Shown here one piece after another: positions 1 to 7,022 of a stretch of 29,767 nucleotides of DNA. Source of the DNA: CAZPUI01 sp964415525. Its GTDB lineage: Bacteria > Acidobacteriota > Holophagae > Holophagales > Holophagaceae. The stretch lies in NCBI GenBank assembly GCA_964415525.1, contig CAYQAS010000047.1:1-29767 (forward strand), read 5' to 3'. The first letter of the stretch is position 1. The number at the start of each line of letters is the position of its first letter. Under the pieces are notes generated by a model. The model saw only the letters and a list, made by a program, of their open reading frames with translations, had not been told where the DNA came from and ran no database searches. A program made the translations under genes and the position numbers.

Positions 1-2
1 TG

Positions 3-128
3 GGCCCGAAGATCGAGAGTGCCATCGCCTTCATCGAGGCGGGCGGCCACGAAGTTCTGATCACCAGCCCCGAGGCGCTGAAGGCTCAGCCCTACGAGAC
101 GGTGGGGACGCGCATCGTCAGGGACTGA
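3..128 (+). CDS. arcC: Carbamate kinase, C-terminal fragment (5' end outside window)
   Basis: The first 42 codons of this frame, including the stop, are open from the window edge. They encode a GPKIESAIAFIEAGG segment, then a short strand-like stretch and a terminal GTRI. This matches the end of carbamate kinases, where GPK(V/I)EAA and a final AGTRI are conserved. Carbamate kinase interconverts carbamoyl phosphate plus ADP with carbamate plus ATP, commonly at the end of arginine deiminase or purine/allantoin catabolism. Only 41 residues are visible, so the assignment rests on this short tail, and no catalytic residue can be inspected. A strong hairpin follows 22 bases after the stop, so this looks like the last gene of its transcript. 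Confidence 0.65.
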   Translation, partial: GPKIESAIAFIEAGGHEVLITSPEALKAQPYETVGTRIVRD

Positions 129-150
129 GGACAGAGGGGAAAAACCTGCA

Positions 151-180
151 GACCGGCGCCCTGAGGCGCCGGTCTTTGGT
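151..180 (+). terminator. Intrinsic terminator after the carbamate kinase gene
   Basis: A perfect 10-bp stem (GACCGGCGCC at 151-160 with GGCGCCGGTC at 165-174) closes a 4-base CTGA loop. It is followed by TTTGGTT, a weak T tract. Its position just after a stop codon and before the next gene supports termination. The GGCGCC stem core recurs in two other hairpins of the window, at 2216 and 17062. Confidence 0.75.
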
Positions 181-210
181 TACGTGATTACACGTGGCGT
201 GGCATCTCAA

Positions 211-235
211 GGTGATCGGCAGGATCACCGATCAC
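211..235 (+). other. Small inverted repeat in the leader of the chemotaxis gene
   Basis: GTGATCGG (212-219) is complementary to CCGATCAC (228-235). The alternative GGTGATC (211-217) is complementary to GATCACC (223-229). The two pairings are mutually exclusive. The site lies 18 bases before the preferred start codon of the methyl-accepting chemotaxis gene. It could be an operator or an RNA hairpin; nothing identifies a regulator. Confidence 0.3.
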
Positions 236-252
236 ACCTGGCGAGGGATGCC

Positions 253-1839
253 ATGCGACGTTGGACCATCCGAGCGAAGTTGATTCTCCTGACCATCGCT
301 CTAAGCATGCTGGCCGCAGTGATGCTTGGAAACGGGACTTGGCAGACCCGCAGTCTCGGCGGGCTGCTGCACACCCTGGCGGCGGATCGGGTGGTGCCGC
401 TGCAACAGTTGAAGGCGGTCAGCGACGGGTACGCGGTGGCCATCGTGGATACCGCCCACAAGGTCCGCAACAAGAACCTGACTCCCGAACAGGGGTTGCA
501 GGCACTGGACGAAGGCGAGAAGGGGTTGCGGGAGCAGTGGAAGGCCTATGCCTCGACCTCCATGACGGAATTGGAACAAGAGCTGTTGAATGGCACCACC
601 CCGCTCATGGGCAAGGCGGATGCCCTCACCGGCCGGCTGCGGAAGCTCCTCAGCGCCAACGACATGGTGGGCCTGGATGTGCTGGTGACCCAGGAGCTCT
701 ACCAGGTGATGGATCCCCTCACTGGTCACCTGTCCAAACTGGTGGATCTTCAGGTGGCGGAGTACAACCGGGCAAGCGCGGAAGGGACTGCGACGGCACA
801 CCGGGCGGTGTGGATGGGGTTGACCCTCTTCCTGGGGCTCGGAATCCTGTGCCTTCTCCTTGCCCGCAAGATCATCAACGAGCTACGGGATTCCATCTTG
901 GAACTCACCGGGATGGCCACCGCCCTGGAATCCGGCGACCTCGCACGGGAGGCCCGGGTGATTCACCATGATGAGCTCGGAAATGCGCTGGCTCGCCTGG
1001 ATCATGGTCGGGAATCCATGGCGAATGTGATTCGCGAACTCCAATCCCTCGTGGCGAACCTTGCGAGCGGGAGTCAGGAGCTGAGCGCCTCTGCAGAAGA
1101 AATGTCGGCCACCACCGAGCAGGTGGCGAAGGGTTCGGTGCAGCTTCTTGATAACACCGTAAAAGTGGCTTCTGCCATGACGGAGCTGTCGGTCTCCATC
1201 GAAACCGTGGCTTCTCACGCGGTGGCCACGTCTGAATACAGTCATGACAGCCTTATGGCAGCGGAGGGAGGGGCTCGGGCCGGTGCCGAGAGCACTCGGG
1301 CGATGGGGGATGTCCAGACCGCCATCGAGCAGGTCACCGCAGCGGTCCAGCTGATCCAAGGGCTGGCCCGTCAAACCAACCTGTTGTCTCTGAATGCCGC
1401 CATCGAGGCGGCCAAGGCCGGGGCCCAGGGCCGCGGATTTGCCGTGGTGGCCGAGGAGGTCCGCAAACTCGCCGAGCGCAGCGCGGGGGGCGCCAAGGAG
1501 ATCGGTGGCTTCATCCAGGCGTGCAAGGACGCTGGCGGGGCCGCCCAGGGGACGGTTCGTTCGGCCGTCGGAAGCCTGGAACAGATCCATGAGAGCGCGA
1601 CACGGTTGGCGGAGATGGCGCAGCAGATCGATCAGGCCACTCAGGCGCAAGCTCGGACGGCGCAAGAGGTGGGGCAGCGCATGGACTTCACCCGGCAGGA
1701 GACAGACCAGATCGCCTCCGCCACCCAACAGATGTCTGCCACAACTCATGAGATCAGCCGCACGGCGGCTGATCTGGCCACCCTGGCCGACAACCTTCGG
1801 CGTTCCATCAGCCGATTCAAGGTCCAGGCGGCAAGGTAG
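253..1839 (+). CDS. Methyl-accepting chemotaxis protein
   Basis: A transmembrane chemoreceptor that passes ligand occupancy to CheA/CheW. With this start (528 aa), TM1 is at about residues 8-26, followed by a helical periplasmic region of roughly 160 residues that resembles a four-helix-bundle sensor. TM2 is at about 187-206, then a HAMP-like linker and a long coiled-coil signalling domain. The conserved hairpin tip QTNLLSLNAAIEAAKAG lies at about 374-390, followed by the usual GRGFAVVAEEVRKLAERS stretch. No NWETF-type CheR/CheB tether is present at the C terminus. The frame is open from an ATG at 184, but 253 is preferred because it has a GCGAGGG ribosome site and puts the basic residues directly before TM1. 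The ligand cannot be deduced, and no che genes lie in the window. The gene stands alone after a terminator. Confidence 0.92.
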   Translation: MRRWTIRAKLILLTIALSMLAAVMLGNGTWQTRSLGGLLHTLAADRVVPLQQLKAVSDGYAVAIVDTAHKVRNKNLTPEQGLQALDEGEKGLREQWKAYASTSMTELEQELLNGTTPLMGKADALTGRLRKLLSANDMVGLDVLVTQELYQVMDPLTGHLSKLVDLQVAEYNRASAEGTATAHRAVWMGLTLFLGLGILCLLLARKIINELRDSILELTGMATALESGDLAREARVIHHDELGNALARLDHGRESMANVIRELQSLVANLASGSQELSASAEEMSATTEQVAKGSVQLLDNTVKVASAMTELSVSIETVASHAVATSEYSHDSLMAAEGGARAGAESTRAMGDVQTAIEQVTAAVQLIQGLARQTNLLSLNAAIEAAKAGAQGRGFAVVAEEVRKLAERSAGGAKEIGGFIQACKDAGGAAQGTVRSAVGSLEQIHESATRLAEMAQQIDQATQAQARTAQEVGQRMDFTRQETDQIASATQQMSATTHEISRTAADLATLADNLRRSISRFKVQAAR

Positions 1840-1888
1840 AGTCGAGGCATCGATGTCCAGTTCCTGGACAGCCTTCGCTGGAGCCCCC

Positions 1889-2182
1889 ATGTACGCCCTC
1901 GCCCTCGTTCGCTACCGGAAGCCCCTGGATCAGATCGAACTGCACCTGGAGGCCCACCGGGCCTACCTGCGGGATCTGAACGAGCATGGGATCGTGCTGG
2001 CCTCCGGTCCCCTGGACCCCCGCAACGGCGGTGCCCTCCTCATTCGGATCGACGATGACGCACCCGACAGCGTGTTGGACGCCATCCGCGACAACGACCC
2101 CTTCGTGAAGGCGGGCGTGGCCCAGTACGAGCTGCAGCGCTGGAACGTGGTGATGGGAAAGGACGCCTTGGACAAGGCCTGA
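1889..2182 (+). CDS. YciI-like (YCII-related) protein
   Basis: A small 97-aa protein of the YCII-related, dimeric alpha/beta-barrel type. It has the family pattern MYALALVRY at the start, a HRAYLRDLNEHG helix with a conserved His, then GPLDP and an acidic IDDD segment before DPFVKAG. The DPF-(V)-(K)-AGV motif near the C terminus is characteristic of the family. Members of the family have been proposed to act on small substrates through a His/Asp pair, but the biochemical role here is unknown. A GGAG lies six bases before this ATG. An in-frame ATG at 1853 would add 12 residues with no family similarity. The gene starts 50 bases after the chemoreceptor stop and may share its transcript. It ends before a strong hairpin. 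Confidence 0.85.
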   Translation: MYALALVRYRKPLDQIELHLEAHRAYLRDLNEHGIVLASGPLDPRNGGALLIRIDDDAPDSVLDAIRDNDPFVKAGVAQYELQRWNVVMGKDALDKA

Positions 2183-2215
2183 CCGGTCACAGTTTAGGTC
2201 TCAGACCGGATGCTT

Positions 2216-2239
2216 CAGCGGCGCCATTTGGCGCCGCTG
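2216..2239. terminator. Bidirectional hairpin between convergent genes
   Basis: A perfect 10-bp stem (CAGCGGCGCC with GGCGCCGCTG) and an ATTT loop sit between the YciI-like gene (plus) and the peroxiredoxin gene (minus). The position and stem strength suggest a shared transcription terminator. No T run follows on either strand, so efficiency is uncertain. Confidence 0.55.
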
Positions 2240-2260
2240 CTGGTGCTCCCATGGCCCTTG

Positions 2261-2758
2261 TTACAGTTTCTTGAGCAGTTCCAGCACCTGCTTGTCGTGC
2301 TCTTTGGTCTTCACATCGCTCACGACATGGCGGAGCACGCCCTGCTTATCGATGACAAAGGTCCAGCGCTTGGCGAGGCCGATCATGGACTTCACGCCGT
2401 AGGCCTCGATGATCTTGCGGTCGGGGTCCGCCAGCAGGCTGAAGGGCAGGTTGAATTTTTCGGCGAAAGCCTTGTGGTCCTTGACGTTGTCGGCGCTCAC
2501 GCCCAGGATCACGGCGCCGGTGGCCATCAAATCGCTATACCCATCCCGCAGGCTGCAGGCCTGGGCGGTGCAGCCGGGGGTGTCGTCCTTGGGATAGAAG
2601 TAGAGCACCACGGGCTTCTTGGCCTTGAAGTCGCTCAAACTGATGGTCTTGCCGTGCTGATCCTGCGCGCTGAAGGCGGGGGCGAGGGTGCCAGGCGCGG
2701 GCGGCTCGGCGGCGGAAAGCAGGGCGGTGAGGCTGGCGAGGATGGCGGGCTTCAGCAT
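2261..2758 (-). CDS. bcp: Peroxiredoxin, Bcp/PrxQ type, probably exported
   Basis: A thiol peroxidase that reduces hydrogen peroxide and organic hydroperoxides. The core begins around APAFSAQDQHGKTISLSDF and contains the peroxidatic motif TPGCT. A second Cys five residues later (CTAQAC) makes it an atypical two-cysteine PrxQ. The downstream FNLPFSLLADPD and WTFVIDKQG segments match the family. With the chosen ATG the protein is 165 aa and opens with a short hydrophobic stretch (LKPAILASLTALLSAAEPP) that looks like a signal peptide, so it may act in the periplasm. Another in-frame ATG nine codons upstream lacks a ribosome site, whereas GGAG sits at good spacing before this one. It is 61 bases downstream of the MCE gene on the same strand and may be cotranscribed with it. 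Confidence 0.9.
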   Translation of the reverse strand: MLKPAILASLTALLSAAEPPAPGTLAPAFSAQDQHGKTISLSDFKAKKPVVLYFYPKDDTPGCTAQACSLRDGYSDLMATGAVILGVSADNVKDHKAFAEKFNLPFSLLADPDRKIIEAYGVKSMIGLAKRWTFVIDKQGVLRHVVSDVKTKEHDKQVLELLKKL

Positions 2759-2819
2759 GTCGATCTCCGAGGCGCATCGCGCCACGGGCTTGGATGCTGC
2801 ATCGTGCCGATCTGTGTGG

Positions 2820-3764
2820 TCAACGGCCTGCCTGGACCTTCTTCCGGGCCGCTTCCCGTTCCGCGGCGCTCGGGCTGCCCCAGACGATGCGCCTCGGCTT
2901 CGCCTTGAGCACTTCCAGCAATTCCTCCGTGGCCTCCAGGTTGCGCCGCAGGGCCTTCAGGGTGGCCTCCGTCTCCGGCAGGGTCGTCTTCATCTGCCCA
3001 TGCAGGTTCGCGGCCAAGCCCTCGGTCACTTTGAGCGTCTTCGCCAGGGAGGTGACGATGGCGTCCAGGTCGCCCTGGCGCTTCTCCAGCACCTTGAGCG
3101 TCGATTCAACGCTGGCCATGCTGCGGTCGAGGCTCGCCACCGCAGGATCCGCCTTGCGCACGAGCCCCTGGCCGTCCCGGGCCAGTTGACTGTAGTCCTT
3201 CAGGGTGGTGTCGAGTCCCATCAGCACCTGACGCACGGAGGGATGATCCAGCAGCGCCCCGGCGCCGCGCTTCTCCAGATGGGTCCGCAGGCTTTCCACG
3301 CTGGCGTTCAGGTTGCGCACGAGCATTTGCACGTCCTGGATGGCCCCGCCGAGGCTCGGGGCCACGTCCGAAGACAAGGTGGCGCTTGGGGGCAGGACCT
3401 CCCGGCGGGCCCCTTCCGGGGGCAGCATCAATTCCAGAAACCCGCCGCCGAAGGTCTTGCTGTTGACCCGCACCGTCGTGCCTTTCCAGAGCAGGATCTC
3501 CGGACGGAGGCCCAGCCGGGCCGTGACTCGGTAGCTCGTGTCCTCCCGCTGAAGGTCCACGGCATTGACCTTTCCCACGCGGACGCCCTGAAGGAGCACT
3601 TCCGTACCCACGGGGATGTCGGATGCGTCCTGCAGGCGCACGAACTGCGGGGTTTCCACCGCCACCAGTCGCGTCATGCCGCGGTGAAACAGGAGCCCCA
3701 CGAAGAGCCCCGCGGTGAGGAGGACGAAGAGGCCGAGCTTGGCGTCGTCGCGGTCGAAGGTCAT
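2820..3764 (-). CDS. mlaD: MCE/MlaD-family substrate-binding protein
   Basis: The substrate-handling component of an MCE-type lipid transporter. The 314-aa protein has one N-terminal transmembrane helix (about residues 10-27) and an MCE beta-barrel domain (about 35-115, with VGTEVLLQGVRVGKV and the VNSKTFGGGFLELML core). A long helical, coiled-coil C-terminal part of about 180 residues follows. It ends with RRIVWGSP, similar to a short tail motif common in MCE proteins. Its ATG overlaps the TGA of the ABC-like gene (ATGA, 3761-3764), so the two are translationally coupled. MCE proteins form hexamers that carry lipids between the inner and outer membranes; the actual cargo here is unknown. The symbol denotes family, not proven orthology to E. 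coli MlaD. Confidence 0.85.
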   Translation of the reverse strand: MTFDRDDAKLGLFVLLTAGLFVGLLFHRGMTRLVAVETPQFVRLQDASDIPVGTEVLLQGVRVGKVNAVDLQREDTSYRVTARLGLRPEILLWKGTTVRVNSKTFGGGFLELMLPPEGARREVLPPSATLSSDVAPSLGGAIQDVQMLVRNLNASVESLRTHLEKRGAGALLDHPSVRQVLMGLDTTLKDYSQLARDGQGLVRKADPAVASLDRSMASVESTLKVLEKRQGDLDAIVTSLAKTLKVTEGLAANLHGQMKTTLPETEATLKALRRNLEATEELLEVLKAKPRRIVWGSPSAAEREAARKKVQAGR

Positions 3765-4435
3765 GACGCGCTCCCGGGCCGAAGGCGGCCCTCCGAGAGA
3801 TGGCAAACATCCGGGAATTCCGTGGTCCAGCCATCGGCCGGATCCACCACCAGGGCGGTGTCCCCGGCGGCGAGCCCGCCCCGGAGTAGGTCCTGGGCAT
3901 GGCGCCGCTCATGGTCGGCAAGGAAGGAAGGCGGGCGGTCCACCAGCCAGAGGGCAGGTCTGCTGGCGGCGGTGCGGGCGAGGGCGGCCAGCCAGCACTG
4001 GACGGGATCCAGGGCATGGGGCCGACGCTCCTGGCAGGGCTCCAGCCCGGCGCGGGTCAGCCAGAGGCGGGCCTCAGCTTCGGCGGTGGCGCGGGGCAGT
4101 CCGCCGACGGCCCGCAGAGGCAGGGCGACATTCGCCAGCAGGGTCTGGTTCATCAGCAGCCCGCCGCCGGTGGGCACCCAACCCACCCGGCCCCGGGCGA
4201 GGCTGGGATGGTGGAAATCACCGCGACGGTGGGGCGTCCCCTCTAGGAGCACGTCTCCCGATTCTGGATGCTCGAGTCCCACCGCCAGCCGCAGAAGGGC
4301 GGTGACGCCGGGGGCGCCGCCGGGATCCAGGCGCATCCGGGCGCCTCGGGACAGCGTCCAATCCAGATCCTGGAAGACCGGTTCCCCCTCCGGTGATTTC
4401 AACCGCACGGACCGGAAGACGAGGGCCTCAGGCAT
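3761..4435 (-). CDS. ABC-transporter ATPase-like protein with degenerate catalytic motifs (MlaF position)
   Basis: Length (224 aa), position between the permease and MCE genes, and spaced landmarks (TALLRLAVGLEHPESGDVLLEG; LLANVALPL; AALARTAASRPALWLVD) identify an ABC ATPase of the MlaF kind. Nearly every catalytic motif is altered. The Walker A region at residues 37-46 reads DPGGAPGVTA and lacks the GKS/T. The Q-loop position after GWVPTGG has no Gln. The signature at 142-146 is LDPVQ instead of LSGGQ. Walker B keeps D166 but the catalytic Glu is Arg (VDRPP). The switch His region reads VVDPAD. The frame is intact with overlaps on both sides, so it is expressed as a full protein. I infer a pseudo-ATPase, or an ATPase that has diverged beyond recognition; a second, active ATPase elsewhere may power the transporter. 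Confidence 0.8.
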   Translation of the reverse strand: MPEALVFRSVRLKSPEGEPVFQDLDWTLSRGARMRLDPGGAPGVTALLRLAVGLEHPESGDVLLEGTPHRRGDFHHPSLARGRVGWVPTGGGLLMNQTLLANVALPLRAVGGLPRATAEAEARLWLTRAGLEPCQERRPHALDPVQCWLAALARTAASRPALWLVDRPPSFLADHERRHAQDLLRGGLAAGDTALVVDPADGWTTEFPDVCHLSEGRLRPGSAS

Positions 4436-5249
4436 AGAACACCGCCGAGAGCACGGCCCCCGCCAGGAGCAGGACCACCAGGGACGACACCGCGGCCCGG
4501 GTCACCGCCTGGGGGATCTCGGTGGTGGCGCGTTTCACCCGAAGGCCCGCCGCCATGCTGAGAAGCGGGATGAGGGCGCCGAAACAGAGCCCCTTCACCA
4601 GGGTGATCCAGAGCTCCCGCATCTCGATGGAGGCGTTCAGGGCATCCAGGAAGGCGCCGAAGGAGACGTTCTGAACCAGGGACGCGAGCCCGAATCCGCC
4701 CAGGAGCGCCACCGCATCGAAGTAGATCAACAGGCCGAAGAGCGACACCATGCCGCCGATCACGCGCGGCGCCAACAGGAAGGAGTAGGGGTTCACACCG
4801 AGCACCACCAGAGAGTCGATCTCGCCGCTAAGCTTCATGGTGGCCATCTCCGCGGCGATGGCGGTGCCGCTCCGGCTGATGACCAGGATGCCCACCATGA
4901 GCGGCCCCAGCTCCCGTACCACCATCTTGGCGAGCAGGCGGCTGAAGAATGCCTCGGCCCCGAGGCTCGCCCAGTTGCCGTAGACCTGGAGCAGGGTGAT
5001 GCCCCCCAGCAGCAGGGCCGTGAGGCCCGCCAGGGGCAGGGCATCCAGGGCCGTGAACCGGATCTGGAGCCGGATGACCTGCCAGATGACTCCCAACTGG
5101 TCCAGGCGCAGGGTCAGGGTATGCCGAAGGATCTGAAAGCTGAGCCAGGCCAGAGATCCCACCGCCGCCAGGGCACCGCGTACCCGCGCGCCGAGGCGGG
5201 CGGAAAAGGCGCTGGGCGCATCCAGAAGGGCCAAGGGGGACATGGGCAT
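4428..5249 (-). CDS. mlaE: MlaE-family ABC transporter permease
   Basis: The inner-membrane permease of an MCE transporter. The 273-aa protein contains the MlaE hallmark segments: GGITLLQVYGNWASLGAEAFFSRLL, then VVRELGPLMVGILVISRSGTAIAAEMATMKLSGEIDSLVVLGVNP, followed by hydrophobic helices to the C terminus (LVVLLLAGAVLSAVFYA). The E-L-G-P-L and S-G-x-A-I-A-A-E patterns are conserved in the family. It begins a three-gene overlapping cluster; its stop overlaps the ATPase-like start by 8 bases. A second in-frame ATG six bases in (5243) is an alternative start. The gap to the divergent rluA-type gene is only 16 bases, so at least one promoter must lie in coding DNA. Confidence 0.9.
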   Translation of the reverse strand: MPMSPLALLDAPSAFSARLGARVRGALAAVGSLAWLSFQILRHTLTLRLDQLGVIWQVIRLQIRFTALDALPLAGLTALLLGGITLLQVYGNWASLGAEAFFSRLLAKMVVRELGPLMVGILVISRSGTAIAAEMATMKLSGEIDSLVVLGVNPYSFLLAPRVIGGMVSLFGLLIYFDAVALLGGFGLASLVQNVSFGAFLDALNASIEMRELWITLVKGLCFGALIPLLSMAAGLRVKRATTEIPQAVTRAAVSSLVVLLLAGAVLSAVFYA

Positions 5250-5253
5250 ACCC

Positions 5254-5259
5254 TACACT
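5254..5259 (+). promoter_or_regulatory. Possible -10 element of the RluA-type gene
   Basis: TACACT resembles a -10 hexamer and ends six bases before the ATG at 5266, which would place the transcript start at or next to the start codon. No clear -35 is visible. The same TAC(A/G)(C/A)T spelling appears before three other starts in the window (7011, 10642, 29266). Confidence 0.3.
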
Positions 5260-5265
5260 GGAGAA

Positions 5266-6123
5266 ATGACGCGTCGCAGCTGGATCTTCAAGGTGGGACT
5301 GGACGAAGGCGAGATTCGCCTGGATCAGCTGGTGAGCCAGCACACGGGGCTCAGCCGACGGGCCGCCCGGGAGGCGCTCAAGCTCGGCGGCGTGCAGGTG
5401 GACAAGAAGCGGGTGCGCGTGGCGGGCCGCACCTTGAAGGCGGATCAGGAAGTGCGAGTTGCGGTGGATGAAACCCTGGGCGCTGTTCCGGATTTCACGC
5501 CCGAGGTGATCTTCGAGGATGCGTGGCTCCTGGCGGTCAACAAGCCTGCAGGCCTGCCGACGCAAGGCACGCAGGCCAGCGACCGCCACGACCTGCTGGC
5601 GCTGCTCGTGCGGCAGCGGCCGGATCAGCGGCTGATGCTCTGCCATCGCCTGGATCAGGGCACCAGCGGGGTGCTGGTGCTGGCGAAGGATCCCAAGGCG
5701 GATCTGGGGCCGCGCTTCCAGGACCGCAGCATCCAGAAGACCTATCTCGCCCGGGTGAGCCAGCCGGTGGAGGCCTGCACCGTGGACCTGCCCATCGGGC
5801 GCCTGCGGTTGGCCAAACCTGCGCGCTACGGCTGTGCCGGCGACCTGCTGGATCCCAAGCCCAGCCAGACGGAGGTCCGGCCCGCCACGGCGGAGGAGAC
5901 CGCAGGGCTTGCCCCCGGCCATTACGTCGTCTGCCAGCCGCGCACGGGCCGCACCCATCAGATCCGCGTGCATCTCGCCAGCCTTGGAGCACCGGTGCTG
6001 GGGGATGCACTCTACGGCGGCGCATCGGATCCGCAGATGTGGCTCCACGCCTGGATGTTGGAGCTGAATCATCCTGTGACGGGGGAACCCTTGCGTCTGA
6101 TTGCGCCACCCTCGCGGTTTTAA
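5266..6123 (+). CDS. RluA-family pseudouridine synthase with S4 domain
   Basis: Isomerises specific uridines to pseudouridine in rRNA or tRNA. The 285-aa protein has an N-terminal S4-like RNA-binding domain (about residues 17-65). The synthase domain contains VNKPAGLPTQG and the catalytic HRLDQGTSG (127-135, nucleophile Asp130). The later QPRTGRTHQIRVHLASLG and GDALYGG match the RluA family closely. Family members differ in target (23S rRNA positions 955, 1911/1915/1917, tRNA 32), and the sequence alone does not tell which applies. The frame is open from 5242, but 5266 is preferred: GGAG lies close by, and residues before it do not resemble the family. It is divergent from the permease gene. 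Confidence 0.9.
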   Translation: MTRRSWIFKVGLDEGEIRLDQLVSQHTGLSRRAAREALKLGGVQVDKKRVRVAGRTLKADQEVRVAVDETLGAVPDFTPEVIFEDAWLLAVNKPAGLPTQGTQASDRHDLLALLVRQRPDQRLMLCHRLDQGTSGVLVLAKDPKADLGPRFQDRSIQKTYLARVSQPVEACTVDLPIGRLRLAKPARYGCAGDLLDPKPSQTEVRPATAEETAGLAPGHYVVCQPRTGRTHQIRVHLASLGAPVLGDALYGGASDPQMWLHAWMLELNHPVTGEPLRLIAPPSRF

Positions 6124-6146
6124 AGCGATGCCTTAATCGGACGTAT

Positions 6147-6982
6147 ATGCTGACACATCTCGAAATGGGCCTTTCTGGAGGGCGATTCGGGAACCAGTTG
6201 TTTCAAATGGCTGCCCTGATGGGGATTTCCACCCACCAAGGTGTGCCCTTCCGGCTACCGCTAGAGAACCTCAAACCGGACTTTGGCTCATTCCTGGACC
6301 CGGTGACCGGCACCCAGCATGCCTTGAGCTGACCCGGGCGTTTTCGCTTCCAAGGGAGTGGTTCCTGCCGAAGTCGGAGATTGTGGAATCCCTGCGCTGG
6401 AGTTACCGGGAGCCGCACTTTCACTTTGATCCCGCGGCGCTGAAAGTGCCTGGCGGAACCAATCTGTGGGGCTATTTTCAGAGCGAACGCTACTTTGCCC
6501 ATGTGGCGTCCGAGGTGCGTTCCGCCTACGCGTTCCACTCGGACATTCGTGAAGCTGCCCAGCGCATCATGGCTCGGGTTGCCAACGGATTCCCCAAGGT
6601 GGCGCTTCATGTGCGCAGAGGGGACTATCTGGCCTATCCGGAAAGTCACCCCGTGCTGCCGATGGACTATGACCAGCGAGCGCTGTCCAGCCACTTCCAT
6701 GAGCGAACCTATCAGGTCCTGATTTTTACGGACGATCCAGCCTGGTGCGAAGCGGCCTTTCCAGGGCGCCGTATTGTCCATTCCGACAACGCCTATGTGG
6801 ACCTCTGCGTAATGACCCGTTGCGACCACTTTGTCATCGCGAACAGTTCCTTCAGCTGGTGGGGTGCTTGGCTTTGCCCATCGTCCGAGAAGGTGGTGGT
6901 GGCTCCCCGGCGCTGGTTCGGTCCAAAGCTGGCCAAACACCAGACCCACGATCTTCGGCCGGAATCTTGGCACTGCTTGTGA
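6147..6982 (+). pseudogene. Glycosyltransferase family 11 (alpha-1,2-fucosyltransferase-like), frameshifted
   Basis: The 5' part encodes LSGGRFGNQLFQMAALMG, the donor-binding start of GT11 fucosyltransferases, then stops at 6330-6332. The reading continues in another frame with LELTRAFSLPREWFLPK, then HVRRGDYLAYPE and NSSFSWWGAWL, which are the remaining GT11 motifs. Joined, the two pieces give about 278 aa, normal for the family. A single -1 shift (one missing base) near 6318-6330 is enough to explain the break. No long homopolymer sits at the break. No ribosome site is clear before the ATG, and the gene looks somewhat less G+C-rich than its neighbours, hinting at transfer. It may be a fresh pseudogene, a phase-variable allele, a recoded gene or a sequence error. 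Such enzymes decorate O-antigen or exopolysaccharide. Confidence 0.85.
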
Positions 6983-7022
6983 GGACCTGCGGCGAGCTGC
7001 GGGACCGGTCTACGATGAGGGA

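Noticed and set aside
184..252. Upstream start for the chemoreceptor
   Set aside because: The added 23 residues are polar and lie over an inverted repeat; the 253 start has a better ribosome site directly before TM1.
2688..5471. Very long plus-strand open frame (over 900 codons) opposite the MCE cluster
   Set aside because: Its translation is low-complexity (Gln/Arg/His/Gly-rich) with no family motifs. The opposite strand carries three recognisable overlapping genes, so it is a G+C-driven shadow.
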